Source of the DNA: Paracoccaceae bacterium
Lineage (GTDB): Bacteria; Pseudomonadota; Alphaproteobacteria; Rhodobacterales; Rhodobacteraceae
Reading direction: 5' to 3'
Length of the DNA: 64,000 nt
Assembly: GCA_024636555.1 (NCBI GenBank)
Contig: JAGXGW010000021.1
Span: 1-64,000, forward strand
The position numbers and the translations under genes were made by a program. This document shows positions 9,415-17,273 of the stretch, in pieces. The first letter of the stretch is position 1. Each line of letters begins with the position of its first letter. The notes beneath the pieces are model-generated. The model did no database searches. It saw only the letters and a program-made list of their open reading frames with translations, and was not told the DNA's origin.

Positions 9415-9924
9415 TCATTCGGTCTGCCGCGATGCAGTGACGTCTTTCAAGGTCAATTTGACCAGATTGGGAAGGCTGGATTTCACCGTCCGCGTCGCGA
9501 TGTAGGTCATGTAGCGATCGACCCCGAGTTCGGCATCCAGCATCGCCTGCATCAGCGTCTGAAAGGCCGTGAGGTTGGTACAGATCACCTTGAGGATGAA
9601 ATCCATGCCGCCGCCCGTCGCGATACAGTCCGTAAACTCGTCCCTGCTGTTCACAAAAGCCTCGAACCTGTCGAAATCGGCCTTGCGGTGATGGGTCAGC
9701 GATACGGTCACGATCACTTGCGTGACATCGCAAATCCTTTCGAGCGCGATATCGGCGTTATAGCCACGGATGAAGCCTGCGGCCTTCAGCCGGTCAAGGC
9801 GCGCCCAGCAGGGCGTGGCGGAGATATTGGCAATCTCGGCAAGTCTGGATTTGCTCAGCTGCCCGTGCCGCTGCACCGCACAAAGGATTCGGATGTCAGT
9901 TGCATCGAGGCCAAATTTCTTCAT
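9415..9924 (-). CDS. Lrp/AsnC-family transcriptional regulator
   Basis: A 169-residue feast/famine regulator. The N-terminal winged helix-turn-helix starts LDATDIRILCAVQRHGQLSKSRLAEIANISATPCW and is followed by the RAM/AsnC ligand-binding domain (VTVSLTHHRKADFDRFEAFV ... CIATGGGMDFILKVIC). It lies 143 bp upstream of the DmdA-like gene on the same strand and is the likely local regulator of that operon, with an amino acid or pathway intermediate as effector. A second, different Lrp-type gene at 13287 guards the neighbouring catabolic locus. Confidence 0.9.
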   Translation of the reverse strand: MKKFGLDATDIRILCAVQRHGQLSKSRLAEIANISATPCWARLDRLKAAGFIRGYNADIALERICDVTQVIVTVSLTHHRKADFDRFEAFVNSRDEFTDCIATGGGMDFILKVICTNLTAFQTLMQAMLDAELGVDRYMTYIATRTVKSSLPNLVKLTLKDVTASRQTE

Positions 9925-10189
9925 TCGCGGGATGCCCTAACTTCATCAGGAACCTGTCGGCGACGCATGGTCCGCCTTGGCGATGACGCTACTTGGAAAC
10001 GCCCGGCGCACCGGATGTTTTTGCGACCGCTTCTGCGCCAAGAACGGCAAGGACAGGTCTGCCCCGAGCCTCAGGTTGCGGCAAAGGCGCAGCGGCGGTC
10101 GCCGTCGATTGATTTCCGCGTATCACGAATTGAGAAGAAAGCTTGTCGAACGCAAAATTCTCACAGCACATCTGCTTCTCGTCACGACC

Positions 10190-10918
10190 CTACGGCGGTG
10201 ACGCGTCGGCCATGGACGCAATTCCTGCCAGCGCTGCCATATGGGCAGCAAGGCACTGGTTCGAACTGAGCACGGGCAGGCCAAGTTCTTGGGTCAATGG
10301 GGCAAGAATATCGAGTGTGCGCAGATTGGTGCAGGACAAAAAGACCGCGTCCAGCTTACTGCGGCGCACCAATGCGCGCGCGGCCTCCGCAATCGAGGCC
10401 GGCGCGATGCGAGCGACTCTGGCCTCGACCTGCTCCCCGAATGACAGCGTGTCGGGAACAGCGATTCCCCCCGCTTCGAACGCCGCGCGGATCGGTTCCG
10501 CGACAGAGGCAATATAGGGCGAAATGATACCCAGCCGGGCCACCCCCAAGCTGTGGCACTGGGCCAGAGCGGCGGTCAGCGGGTCGGTCACGGCGCGTGT
10601 GCCTGCCGCGCGGGTCACCAGTTCGCGCACCCTGCCCGCACCGATCAACGTCGTGCCCGAGGTGCAGGCATATCCCACCACATCCAGCGCCTGCGCGGCG
10701 GGCAGCAGGCGGGCCGCATCGGGCAAGGCGCGCTCCATCGCCGCAATGGTGTCGGGCGTGAGTTCCGCGCCCGAAGGCACGCGCGTGACATGCAGGCGCG
10801 CGATATGCGGGGGAAACAGGCGGCGGAAATCCTGTTCGATCGTTTCGTCGACCTGCAAGACGATCAGACCAAGGCGGGGAAGATCGTCTTGTTGCAGGGT
10901 ATAGGGAAAAGCACTCAT
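10190..10918 (-). CDS. Asp/Glu racemase / arylmalonate decarboxylase-fold protein (EutA-like)
   Basis: A 242-residue protein of the Asp/Glu/hydantoin racemase superfamily. Both catalytic cysteines are visible, Cys85 in GYACTSGTT and Cys196 in FLSCTNLRTLD, so a two-cysteine racemase, maleate isomerase or related reaction is possible. The layout resembles maleate cis-trans isomerase and EutA of ectoine clusters. The ATG overlaps the stop of the M24 gene by 4 nt (ATGA), and it is the last gene of a three-gene operon with that gene and a PLP lyase. About 265 bp with no recognisable gene separates it from the Lrp regulator at 9924. Confidence 0.8.
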   Translation of the reverse strand: MSAFPYTLQQDDLPRLGLIVLQVDETIEQDFRRLFPPHIARLHVTRVPSGAELTPDTIAAMERALPDAARLLPAAQALDVVGYACTSGTTLIGAGRVRELVTRAAGTRAVTDPLTAALAQCHSLGVARLGIISPYIASVAEPIRAAFEAGGIAVPDTLSFGEQVEARVARIAPASIAEAARALVRRSKLDAVFLSCTNLRTLDILAPLTQELGLPVLSSNQCLAAHMAALAGIASMADASPP

Positions 10919-12081
10919 GGCATGATTTCCGGCAGATCCTCGGGTGCGCGGGGTGACAGCAGTTCCGGCCCATCCGCGCGCAGGACGATGTTTTCCTCAT
11001 GCACCATGATCCGTTGCCCTGTTGTGAGGCAGCCGGGTTCCAGTGTCAGGACCATGCCAGCGCGCAAGGGACTTTCATCCAGCGGGGTGAAAGAGGGCCA
11101 TTCGGTCAGTGTGATCCCAAGACCATGCCCCAGCCGCCCGCCCCCCGGCGTCATACCGCGCCGTCGCAGCCCATCCGAAAGCAGGTGGTGCACGTCGCGC
11201 GCCAGCATGCCGGGGCGCAATGCGGTGAGCGCGTCCTCGGTCGCCTGCCAGAGCGCTGCATGGGCATGACGCGCCGTGTCGGACGCCGGCCCGATTGCAA
11301 AATTGCGGTCGAAATCACAAAAATACCCGTCCCTGACCGCGCCTGTGTCCAGCATCAGGACATCCCCCCGCTGCAACGGGGCGGCACCTGCGGGCGAGAT
11401 CACATCGCCATAGCCGTCAGGCCCCGCGCCGCCTGCCACATAGCTGACCCAATCCGCCCCCTCCGACAGGAGCGCGATCTGGAAGTCGCGGAACACGTCG
11501 GCCAGCGGCCGCCCCGCCTGCGCGAATTCGGGCACGCGGGCGAAGGCACGGGCGGCAATGATGCAGGAGCTGCGTATCTTGCCGATCTCCGCTTCGGATT
11601 TCACCTCGCGCACGCGGTGCACACAAGCCGTGGCATCGACAAAGCGGCGCGGGGCAAGGCGCGCGCGCACCGCCTCGAAATCTTGCAACGGCATGCGCAG
11701 ATGGGTCTCCGGCCCCATTGGCAGCCCGATCCGGCCATGGGGCGCGACAACCTGCGCCAGAGCATCGGCCAGCAGGCTGGTGCCGTCGTCACGCGGGTCG
11801 GGCGCATCCCATGTCCGGATATCGGATACCCATGTGCGCCCCATCAGATCGGCCCCGATCGACGGGATCACGGCAACAGGATCACCTGCATGCGGAACAA
11901 CAACAAACCACGGCCGCGCCGGACTTTCCCAGAACCGCGTCAGAAATCCGGTCGTGTAGAAAATATCGGCGGGCGACGTCAGCAACAGCGCATCCAAGCC
12001 CTGCTCCGCCATGCCAGCCTGCAAACGCGCGATCCGTGCGCGGTATTCATCTGCGGGAAAGACCAGTGACGCCTCACCCAT
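10915..12081 (-). CDS. M24-family metallopeptidase/hydrolase (Xaa-Pro or ectoine-hydrolase type)
   Basis: A 388-residue pita-bread-fold protein with a creatinase-type N-terminal domain (from about 10 to 150) and a catalytic domain. The five metal ligands can be assigned to Asp245 and Asp256 (LDTGAVRDGYFCDF), His319 (GHGLGIT), Glu348 (LEPG) and Glu363 (VHEEN). Relatives hydrolyse Xaa-Pro peptides, creatine or ectoine. It lacks the WSFYVHQ segment I associate with ectoine hydrolase DoeA/EutD, so it looks like another subfamily. The start at 12081 overlaps the PLP lyase stop by 8 nt, and the stop overlaps the racemase ATG, giving tight coupling. A longer upstream frame exists but runs into the PLP gene. 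Confidence 0.82.
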   Translation of the reverse strand: MGEASLVFPADEYRARIARLQAGMAEQGLDALLLTSPADIFYTTGFLTRFWESPARPWFVVVPHAGDPVAVIPSIGADLMGRTWVSDIRTWDAPDPRDDGTSLLADALAQVVAPHGRIGLPMGPETHLRMPLQDFEAVRARLAPRRFVDATACVHRVREVKSEAEIGKIRSSCIIAARAFARVPEFAQAGRPLADVFRDFQIALLSEGADWVSYVAGGAGPDGYGDVISPAGAAPLQRGDVLMLDTGAVRDGYFCDFDRNFAIGPASDTARHAHAALWQATEDALTALRPGMLARDVHHLLSDGLRRRGMTPGGGRLGHGLGITLTEWPSFTPLDESPLRAGMVLTLEPGCLTTGQRIMVHEENIVLRADGPELLSPRAPEDLPEIMP

Positions 12082-13117
12082 CCTCCGGCCCTTCGCTGAG
12101 GATGGCCAGCACATGCGCGTCGGCAGGCAAATCCAGCCCCGCCAGCAATGCGGCAAGTCCCGCCGCGCCCGAGGGCGTTGTCGGCAAGCCATGCGCGGCC
12201 AGCAGTGCGGCACCGCGCATGGCATCGGTTTCACTGATGGTCACAAAGATATCCGCATCGCGTGCCAGACCATTCAACGCGATCATCGATGCGGTCTTGC
12301 AATCGAGCCTGCCCATGCAGGATGCAGGGCCGGTTGACTCGACCGCCTTTCCCGCACGGATACCTTCCATCAGGGCCGGCGCCGCCTGTGGTTCCACAAC
12401 GATGATCTGCGGGATGCTCCCCCAGACAAGGCGCGCATGTGCGGCGACAGCCGCTGCCAGCCCGCCTACCCCGGCTTGCAGCAGGATATGGCTGGGCGCT
12501 GTGCCGATCTGCGCAACCGCTTCGGCGGCCAGTTGCAGATACCCCTCCATCACGCGCAGCGGCAGTTCGGTGTAACCGGGCCATGAGCTGTCCGACAGCA
12601 ATGTCCAGCCCCGCGCCTGCGCCGCCTCCGCTGCGGCCACCATGCTGGCCTCGTAATCCGCGCCCGCGCGCAGGACTTCGGCCCCCTTTGCGCGCAAGCG
12701 TTCGGCGAATGCCTCTGGCACGGTGTCTGACAGGTAGATCACGGCCCGGGCACCGAACAACCGCGCCCCCGCCGCCACCGACAGCCCGTGATTGCCCGCG
12801 CTCGCTGTCACATAGACGCGTCCCGACAGCGCCTGCCGCAGATCATCTGGGGTGCCTGCCGCGGCATCGCGCGCGATGGCATGGGCCGCGCCCAGCGCCT
12901 TGAAGCTGCCCAGCCCCATGCGCTGGCGTTCGTCTTTCAGGCTGATGCATGCCACGCTCAGTTCGGTCGCAAGCGCGGGCACTTCGCGCAGCGGCGTCGG
13001 CGCATGAGCGGGGCATAGCGACAAAAGCGCTGCCACATCGCCTGCATCCGCCAGCGGGGACGGCCCGGCCACCGGAAGCCCGCGCGCGCGCCATGGGTTC
13101 TGTAAGTGATGCAACAT
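12074..13117 (-). CDS. PLP-dependent ammonia-lyase, diaminopropionate ammonia-lyase-like
   Basis: A 347-residue fold-type II PLP enzyme. The lysine that binds PLP is Lys73 in LKDERQRMGLGSFKALG, a signature shared with diaminopropionate ammonia-lyase (KDESKRFGLNAFK type). TASAGNHG follows and binds the cofactor phosphate. Further on are SSWPGYTELPLRVMEGY and LLQAGVGGLAAAV, again as in that enzyme. It probably eliminates ammonia from a diamino or hydroxy amino acid. The start at 13117 (MLHHLQ) is chosen because upstream codons lie in the divergent promoter region. It is first in the operon lyase-M24-racemase and faces an Lrp-type regulator across 169 bp. At about 350 residues it is shorter than the E. 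coli enzyme (about 400). Confidence 0.82.
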   Translation of the reverse strand: MLHHLQNPWRARGLPVAGPSPLADAGDVAALLSLCPAHAPTPLREVPALATELSVACISLKDERQRMGLGSFKALGAAHAIARDAAAGTPDDLRQALSGRVYVTASAGNHGLSVAAGARLFGARAVIYLSDTVPEAFAERLRAKGAEVLRAGADYEASMVAAAEAAQARGWTLLSDSSWPGYTELPLRVMEGYLQLAAEAVAQIGTAPSHILLQAGVGGLAAAVAAHARLVWGSIPQIIVVEPQAAPALMEGIRAGKAVESTGPASCMGRLDCKTASMIALNGLARDADIFVTISETDAMRGAALLAAHGLPTTPSGAAGLAALLAGLDLPADAHVLAILSEGPEDG

Positions 13118-13286
13118 GCTCGATCCCGTTCTGTTTCGCCGCAGCTTAACGCAAAAACCAACAAGCCGACCGGATGAATCGCAGCCTCCAGCGCCTGAAT
13201 TTTGCGTTTTTACGCCGCAACTGGCCGAATTCCGGAGCCACGCGCGCGACAGGCTTCCCTTCACGCCGATTTTGCGGGTAGCTGCC
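13118..13286. promoter_or_regulatory. divergent control region with a 9-bp inverted repeat
   Basis: These 169 bp separate the PLP-lyase operon (minus) from the Lrp-type regulator (plus) and must hold both promoters. A 9-bp inverted repeat is visible: AACGCAAAA at 13148-13156 and TTTTGCGTT at 13200-13208, 43 bp apart. The spacing is about five helical turns centre to centre, which suits a multimeric Lrp-type protein. No strong sigma70 boxes were recognised. The operator role is inference. Confidence 0.4.
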
Positions 13287-13751
13287 ATGATGGACAATTT
13301 CGACGCCAGCATTCTGAATATCCTTCAGCACAACGCCCGCACCACCGCAGAGGCGATGTCACCACAGGTGGGTCTGTCGCCCGATGCCTGCCGCAAGCGC
13401 ATGGCGCGTCTGCGGGCCTCCGGGATCATCAAGGCCGAGATCGCCGTGCTTGATCCCGCCAGCGTCGGCCTTGGACTGATCCTGATTGTCGAGGTGACCT
13501 TGCAAAATGAACGCAAGGCAGATCTGGACCGCTTCAAAGCCGCCATGCAGGCCGCGCCCGAAGTAATGCAATGCTACTATGTCACCGGGAACGCCGATTT
13601 CATCCTGATCCTGTCCGCCCGCGATATGGCCGGTTTCGAAGCCTTCACCCGGCGCCATTTCTTTGCCCAAGACAACGTCCTGCGATTTCGGACCAGCGCC
13701 GTCATGGATAGCGTCAAAACGGGTTTGGCCGTACCGGTCGTGCCGGATTGA
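13287..13751 (+). CDS. Lrp/AsnC-family transcriptional regulator (DoeX-like context)
   Basis: A 154-residue Lrp/AsnC protein. The N-terminal helix-turn-helix begins FDASILNILQHNARTTAEAM and continues to KRMARLRASGIIKAEIAVL. The C-terminal RAM domain includes VEVTLQNERKADLDRFKAA and CYYVTGNADFILILS. Two adjacent ATG codons (13287, 13290) can start it. It is transcribed divergently from the lyase/M24/racemase operon and is its probable regulator. In ectoine-degradation loci an AsnC-type regulator (DoeX) occupies a comparable position. It is clearly different in sequence from the Lrp-type protein at 9415-9924. Confidence 0.9.
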   Translation: MMDNFDASILNILQHNARTTAEAMSPQVGLSPDACRKRMARLRASGIIKAEIAVLDPASVGLGLILIVEVTLQNERKADLDRFKAAMQAAPEVMQCYYVTGNADFILILSARDMAGFEAFTRRHFFAQDNVLRFRTSAVMDSVKTGLAVPVVPD

Positions 13752-13900
13752 GCCTGATTGAGCCTGTCATCACAGCGCAAGGTCTGGCTTGATCGACACG
13801 CCTGTGCGATTGCCCGGCTCCAAGCGCTACCCGGTTGGTGCGGAACTGCGCGGTCCACTGCACGTTCCCTTTGATGATAGATCAATTCCGGAATGAACGC

Positions 13901-15604
13901 ATGTGGAACACCCGGCATCACCCGTTGTTCATATCTGCATGCCATCAGGCATCCCGCCGCATCTGGCTTGCTGCAATTCTCGTGCTTTTGTCAGCCGTTG
14001 CCCTTTTGGCGCAGGAAGATTCCGGTTCCGCGCCTTTCGCGTTTGACGCCAGCGCCATCAACGAGGGATTGCCGGCCGTTGAACCGCCACCACGGCTGGA
14101 TACGCCGCGGGCAGCGCTCGAGTTGTTTTTCGATGCAATCGACGATGACGACCGGTTGCTCGCCGCACATGTGCTGAATTTGAGTGGCATTCCCGAAGAA
14201 GAGCATGCCGAACGGGGGCCGCGTCTTGCCATGATGCTGGCCTATCTGCTGCTGCATCATGACTTGATCGATTGGGCCGAAGTGCCGGACCAGCCCGACG
14301 CCCGCGTGCTTCCGGACGTTCAGGATCTGGCAAACCCCTATAGCCGGCGCGTGATCCAGCTTGGAGAGCTTGAACTTGATGGCCGCCCGGTGCCTGTCAG
14401 CCTTCAGCGGTTTCATGTCGAGGGTTCCGAACCCGTCTGGCTTTTCGCGCCATTCGCCGTCGAACGGGTCAGCCGCCTTTACGCTGCCAACCGCCCCGGA
14501 CTTCTGAGCGAGTGGATTCCGCTGCGCGAGCAGATAGACAATCTTGGCCAGCCCTCCGTGCGCGAATGGCTTGTCATCGCGGCAACCTTGATCGGATGCG
14601 TACTTCTCGGACTGATGACATACGGTCTGGCAAAGCTGATTTCCCGACATGCGCGCTTGCAGGCATCGCAGTGGTTGCGTGCCTCCGCTTTGCCCTTGGC
14701 CGTGTTGGTGACGGCGCTGAGCTTCCGTTTCGGCATTGCGCAACTGATCCTGCTCACCGGACCCGTCGCCTCCAATGTCGATATCGGTTCCGAACTCGTC
14801 GCGCTGCTTGCAGGTGTCTGGCTCTTGAACCGGTCCGTGGCGGCATGGACGTTGGCGTTAAGCCTGCATTACGTCGTCCCGTTGCCGACGGAAGACCCGC
14901 AAAACCGGCGGATCAAGACCACCGTTTACGTTGTCAGGCGGCTTGCCGTTGTTGTCATCGCGGTGCTCAGCGTCGGCTTCATCTTGCTGCGGATCGGCCT
15001 GTTCGAGACTTTCGGTATCTCCGTGCTGGCCTCTGCTGGTGCGCTCGGTGTGATCGTGGCAATCGCCGCCCAGCCGCTTTTGGGAAACATGGTCGCGGGC
15101 CTGCAGATCGCCCTGTCGGATCCGGTCCGTATCGGCGATGTGGTGATGTTTGACGGCCATTGGTCTACGGTCGAGGATATCGCATTCGCGCATACTGTGC
15201 TGCGGACGGACAGGGACACGCGGCTGATCGTTCCGCATGCCGAATTCCTGTCGCGTGCGATCGAGAACTGGTCGAAGGACGGTGAGGCCGTCAAACGGAT
15301 CGTGACGTTGCCGGTCGATTACCGGATTGACGTTGAAAGGATCAGGCAAGAGGTTCATGCGATCGTCGACGGCGATGCCCGGCTTACCGAGACCCCCATC
15401 ATCGAGATGGTCGAGATTTCCGATCAATCCGCAATCCTCTGGATATGGCTGGCCGCGACGACGCCCGCAACCTCATGGACCCTGCACAACGAGGTCAGAG
15501 AGAAACTGATGCGCTTTCTTGTCGACTTCGAAGGCGGTGCATATCTGCCGACCAAGCGACACAAGGTGATCACCGACCAAAATACGCATGGCAACGCCGG
15601 ATAA
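13901..15604 (+). CDS. MscS-family mechanosensitive ion channel
   Basis: About 567 residues. A signal-like segment (WLAAILVLLSAVALLAQ) is followed by a periplasmic domain to about 215, four or five membrane helices, and the MscS pore-beta signature GALGVIVAIAAQPLLGNM plus LSDPVRIGDVV. The C-terminal cytosolic alpha/beta part contains the VPHAEFLSRAIENWS segment. Such channels open under membrane tension and release solutes on osmotic downshift. The start is uncertain: ATG at 13901 has GGAA 8-9 nt upstream and gives a clean signal peptide, while ATG at 13874 and a more distal codon are also in frame. It stands alone between the Lrp gene and the convergent AraC gene. Confidence 0.88.
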   Translation: MWNTRHHPLFISACHQASRRIWLAAILVLLSAVALLAQEDSGSAPFAFDASAINEGLPAVEPPPRLDTPRAALELFFDAIDDDDRLLAAHVLNLSGIPEEEHAERGPRLAMMLAYLLLHHDLIDWAEVPDQPDARVLPDVQDLANPYSRRVIQLGELELDGRPVPVSLQRFHVEGSEPVWLFAPFAVERVSRLYAANRPGLLSEWIPLREQIDNLGQPSVREWLVIAATLIGCVLLGLMTYGLAKLISRHARLQASQWLRASALPLAVLVTALSFRFGIAQLILLTGPVASNVDIGSELVALLAGVWLLNRSVAAWTLALSLHYVVPLPTEDPQNRRIKTTVYVVRRLAVVVIAVLSVGFILLRIGLFETFGISVLASAGALGVIVAIAAQPLLGNMVAGLQIALSDPVRIGDVVMFDGHWSTVEDIAFAHTVLRTDRDTRLIVPHAEFLSRAIENWSKDGEAVKRIVTLPVDYRIDVERIRQEVHAIVDGDARLTETPIIEMVEISDQSAILWIWLAATTPATSWTLHNEVREKLMRFLVDFEGGAYLPTKRHKVITDQNTHGNAG

Positions 15605-15708
15605 ACGGCATTGTCTGGTCACAGAAGGGATATCGCACGCCGCCCCGTCACTCGTTTTTTTGCAACGCCCGAGAAGCGGCCCGCCGATCTGCAAGAATGG
15701 TCCGGCGA

Positions 15709-16662
15709 TCAGGGCCGACAGATGCGCCGGTCGTGGGTAGGCGACTGGCCGAAATCCGCACGGTAGCCGCTGGGAGTCGTGCCGACGGTCCGGCTGAACG
15801 TGCGTGCAAAATGCGCCTGATCGGCAAAGCCCGCGATGAAGCCTATCTCTGCCAATCCAGGACCGCTTGCCTTGCACAGATGCGTGGCCGCAACCTCGAC
15901 CCTTGCCTCTGTCACGAGGCGGGAGAACGTAACCGACCTCTCGGTCAGGCGACGTTGCAATGTGCGGGGCGAGGCACCGGTTTCGGCAGCAAGGCTGGCG
16001 ACAGTCCAGCGGCGCACCGGGTCAGCCACCAGACGCTTTCGCAGGTTTGAGACCGGATCGGGGTCCGGACATTCGACAGTTTCAGCAGCGGCCTTGCGCT
16101 TGCCCGTTGCTGTCAGGATGGCGCTGCCGATCCCCTGCGTCAGATCGGGGCGGTGCCATTTGCCGTGGCTGCGCCAGACCGCGCCCTCTGCATTGAGCAG
16201 TGTCACATCCGTCGATCCGATCATTTCGGTCAGGACCGTGAGAAGACCGAGCACCAGCAGGCTTTCCGCCGGACTTGGCGGCGGGCCGCCGTCGCGTGCC
16301 TGATGGGTCAGGGCAAAGCTGTGCGCGTCAAGCTGTTCTGCCGCAATCCTGTGTCGCCCGTGGCTGAAACGCTCCAGCCGGTGCCAGCGGTCCATGAGAT
16401 CGAGCATGTCCCGCGAACAGGTCAGGGCCTGCACGACGGGTTCGGGTGCCATCGACCGCGCGGCATCTGCAATGGACAGGATGGCCAGCGGGCCATGGTG
16501 TGCAAGAATTTGGCCGAGCACATCGCGCTTGGCGATGCGTGAAACATGCGCGGTCGCGGATGTCGGCACCGGGAGTGCGATACCCTGCCGGGACAGCCCT
16601 GCCGCCACCAGACGCATCATCGCGGCCGAAGCGAAATCGGCTCCTTCGACTGTTTCTGTCAT
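15709..16662 (-). CDS. AraC-family transcriptional regulator
   Basis: A 317-residue regulator. The N-terminal two thirds resemble the arabinose-binding-like (OruR/ArgR-type) effector domain. The C-terminal double helix-turn-helix contains WTVASLAAETGASPRTLQRRL and the family signature IGFIAGFADQAHFARTFSRTVGTTPSGYR. The ATG at 16662 overlaps the stop of the methyltransferase gene by 4 nt, so this regulator is translated as the last gene of the operon iorA-iorB-methyltransferase-araC. This suggests it controls that operon. The frame is open much further upstream, but only through the neighbouring gene. Confidence 0.88.
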   Translation of the reverse strand: MTETVEGADFASAAMMRLVAAGLSRQGIALPVPTSATAHVSRIAKRDVLGQILAHHGPLAILSIADAARSMAPEPVVQALTCSRDMLDLMDRWHRLERFSHGRHRIAAEQLDAHSFALTHQARDGGPPPSPAESLLVLGLLTVLTEMIGSTDVTLLNAEGAVWRSHGKWHRPDLTQGIGSAILTATGKRKAAAETVECPDPDPVSNLRKRLVADPVRRWTVASLAAETGASPRTLQRRLTERSVTFSRLVTEARVEVAATHLCKASGPGLAEIGFIAGFADQAHFARTFSRTVGTTPSGYRADFGQSPTHDRRICRP

Positions 16663-17273
16663 GCGCTTTGCTCCCTTCTCAACACAGCATAGACCGACGC
16701 GGGTGGAATGTTCAAAGAAACGCAGGTCCGGCGCTGCGTCACCAGACCGAGGCGGGAAAGCATCAACGACGGGATCGGGCAGCGCTGCCCGTAGGTGAAC
16801 AGGCGCAGTTCGCCATCCGGCTTCAGAACCGTCATGCACCCCGCCACAATCCGCATCACCTTGGCCGGCGGCATTGACAGCAGCGGCAAACCGCAGATGG
16901 CCAGCGCGGCACCGCCGGGGCCAAAGGGAGAAAGGTATCGGACGCGCGCGGCATCCCCACGGATCACCGCCACCTGCGGGAAGCGCCGCGCGAGGTCGCT
17001 CGCAAAGTGTTCGCCTGCCTCGATGACTGCGACTTGCGCCGGGGGAATCCCGAACCGCAGCAGGGCAGCCGTGAATACACCCGTGCCGGGACCAAGCTCG
17101 ACCACGGGTCCAGATGCGGCTGTCAGCCCTTGCGTCATGGCTTGTGCAAGCCGCGCGCTTGAAGGGACGATGGCTCCGACCCGCAACGGCGCTCGGAGCC
17201 ATTCGCGCGCAAATAGTAGACGTGATGACGCGGATTGCGCCTCATCGGACGAGCCGGAACTTTGCGTTCTCAT
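16659..17273 (-). CDS. PmtA-like SAM-dependent methyltransferase (phospholipid N-methyltransferase type)
   Basis: A 204-residue class I methyltransferase. The entry segment LFAREWLRAPLRVGAIVPSS is characteristic of Rhodobacter-type phospholipid N-methyltransferases. It is followed by the SAM-binding motif VVELGPGTGVFTAALL and an acidic residue after beta-2 (VAVIEAGEHF). Known members convert phosphatidylethanolamine stepwise to phosphatidylcholine at the inner membrane. The start at 17273 overlaps the molybdenum hydroxylase stop by 4 nt and the stop overlaps the AraC start by 4 nt, an unusual setting for a lipid enzyme. A different small acceptor is possible. Confidence 0.75.
   Translation of the reverse strand: MRTQSSGSSDEAQSASSRLLFAREWLRAPLRVGAIVPSSARLAQAMTQGLTAASGPVVELGPGTGVFTAALLRFGIPPAQVAVIEAGEHFASDLARRFPQVAVIRGDAARVRYLSPFGPGGAALAICGLPLLSMPPAKVMRIVAGCMTVLKPDGELRLFTYGQRCPIPSLMLSRLGLVTQRRTCVSLNIPPASVYAVLRREQSA

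Noticed and set aside
9688-10269. A 193-codon open frame on the plus strand covering the gap between the Lrp and racemase-fold genes
   Set aside because: Most of it is antisense to one or other of those genes, and the part in the gap has no domain or start signal.
10999-12069. A 356-codon open frame on the plus strand
   Set aside because: Antisense to the M24 gene, which has all five metal ligands; composition is shadow-like.
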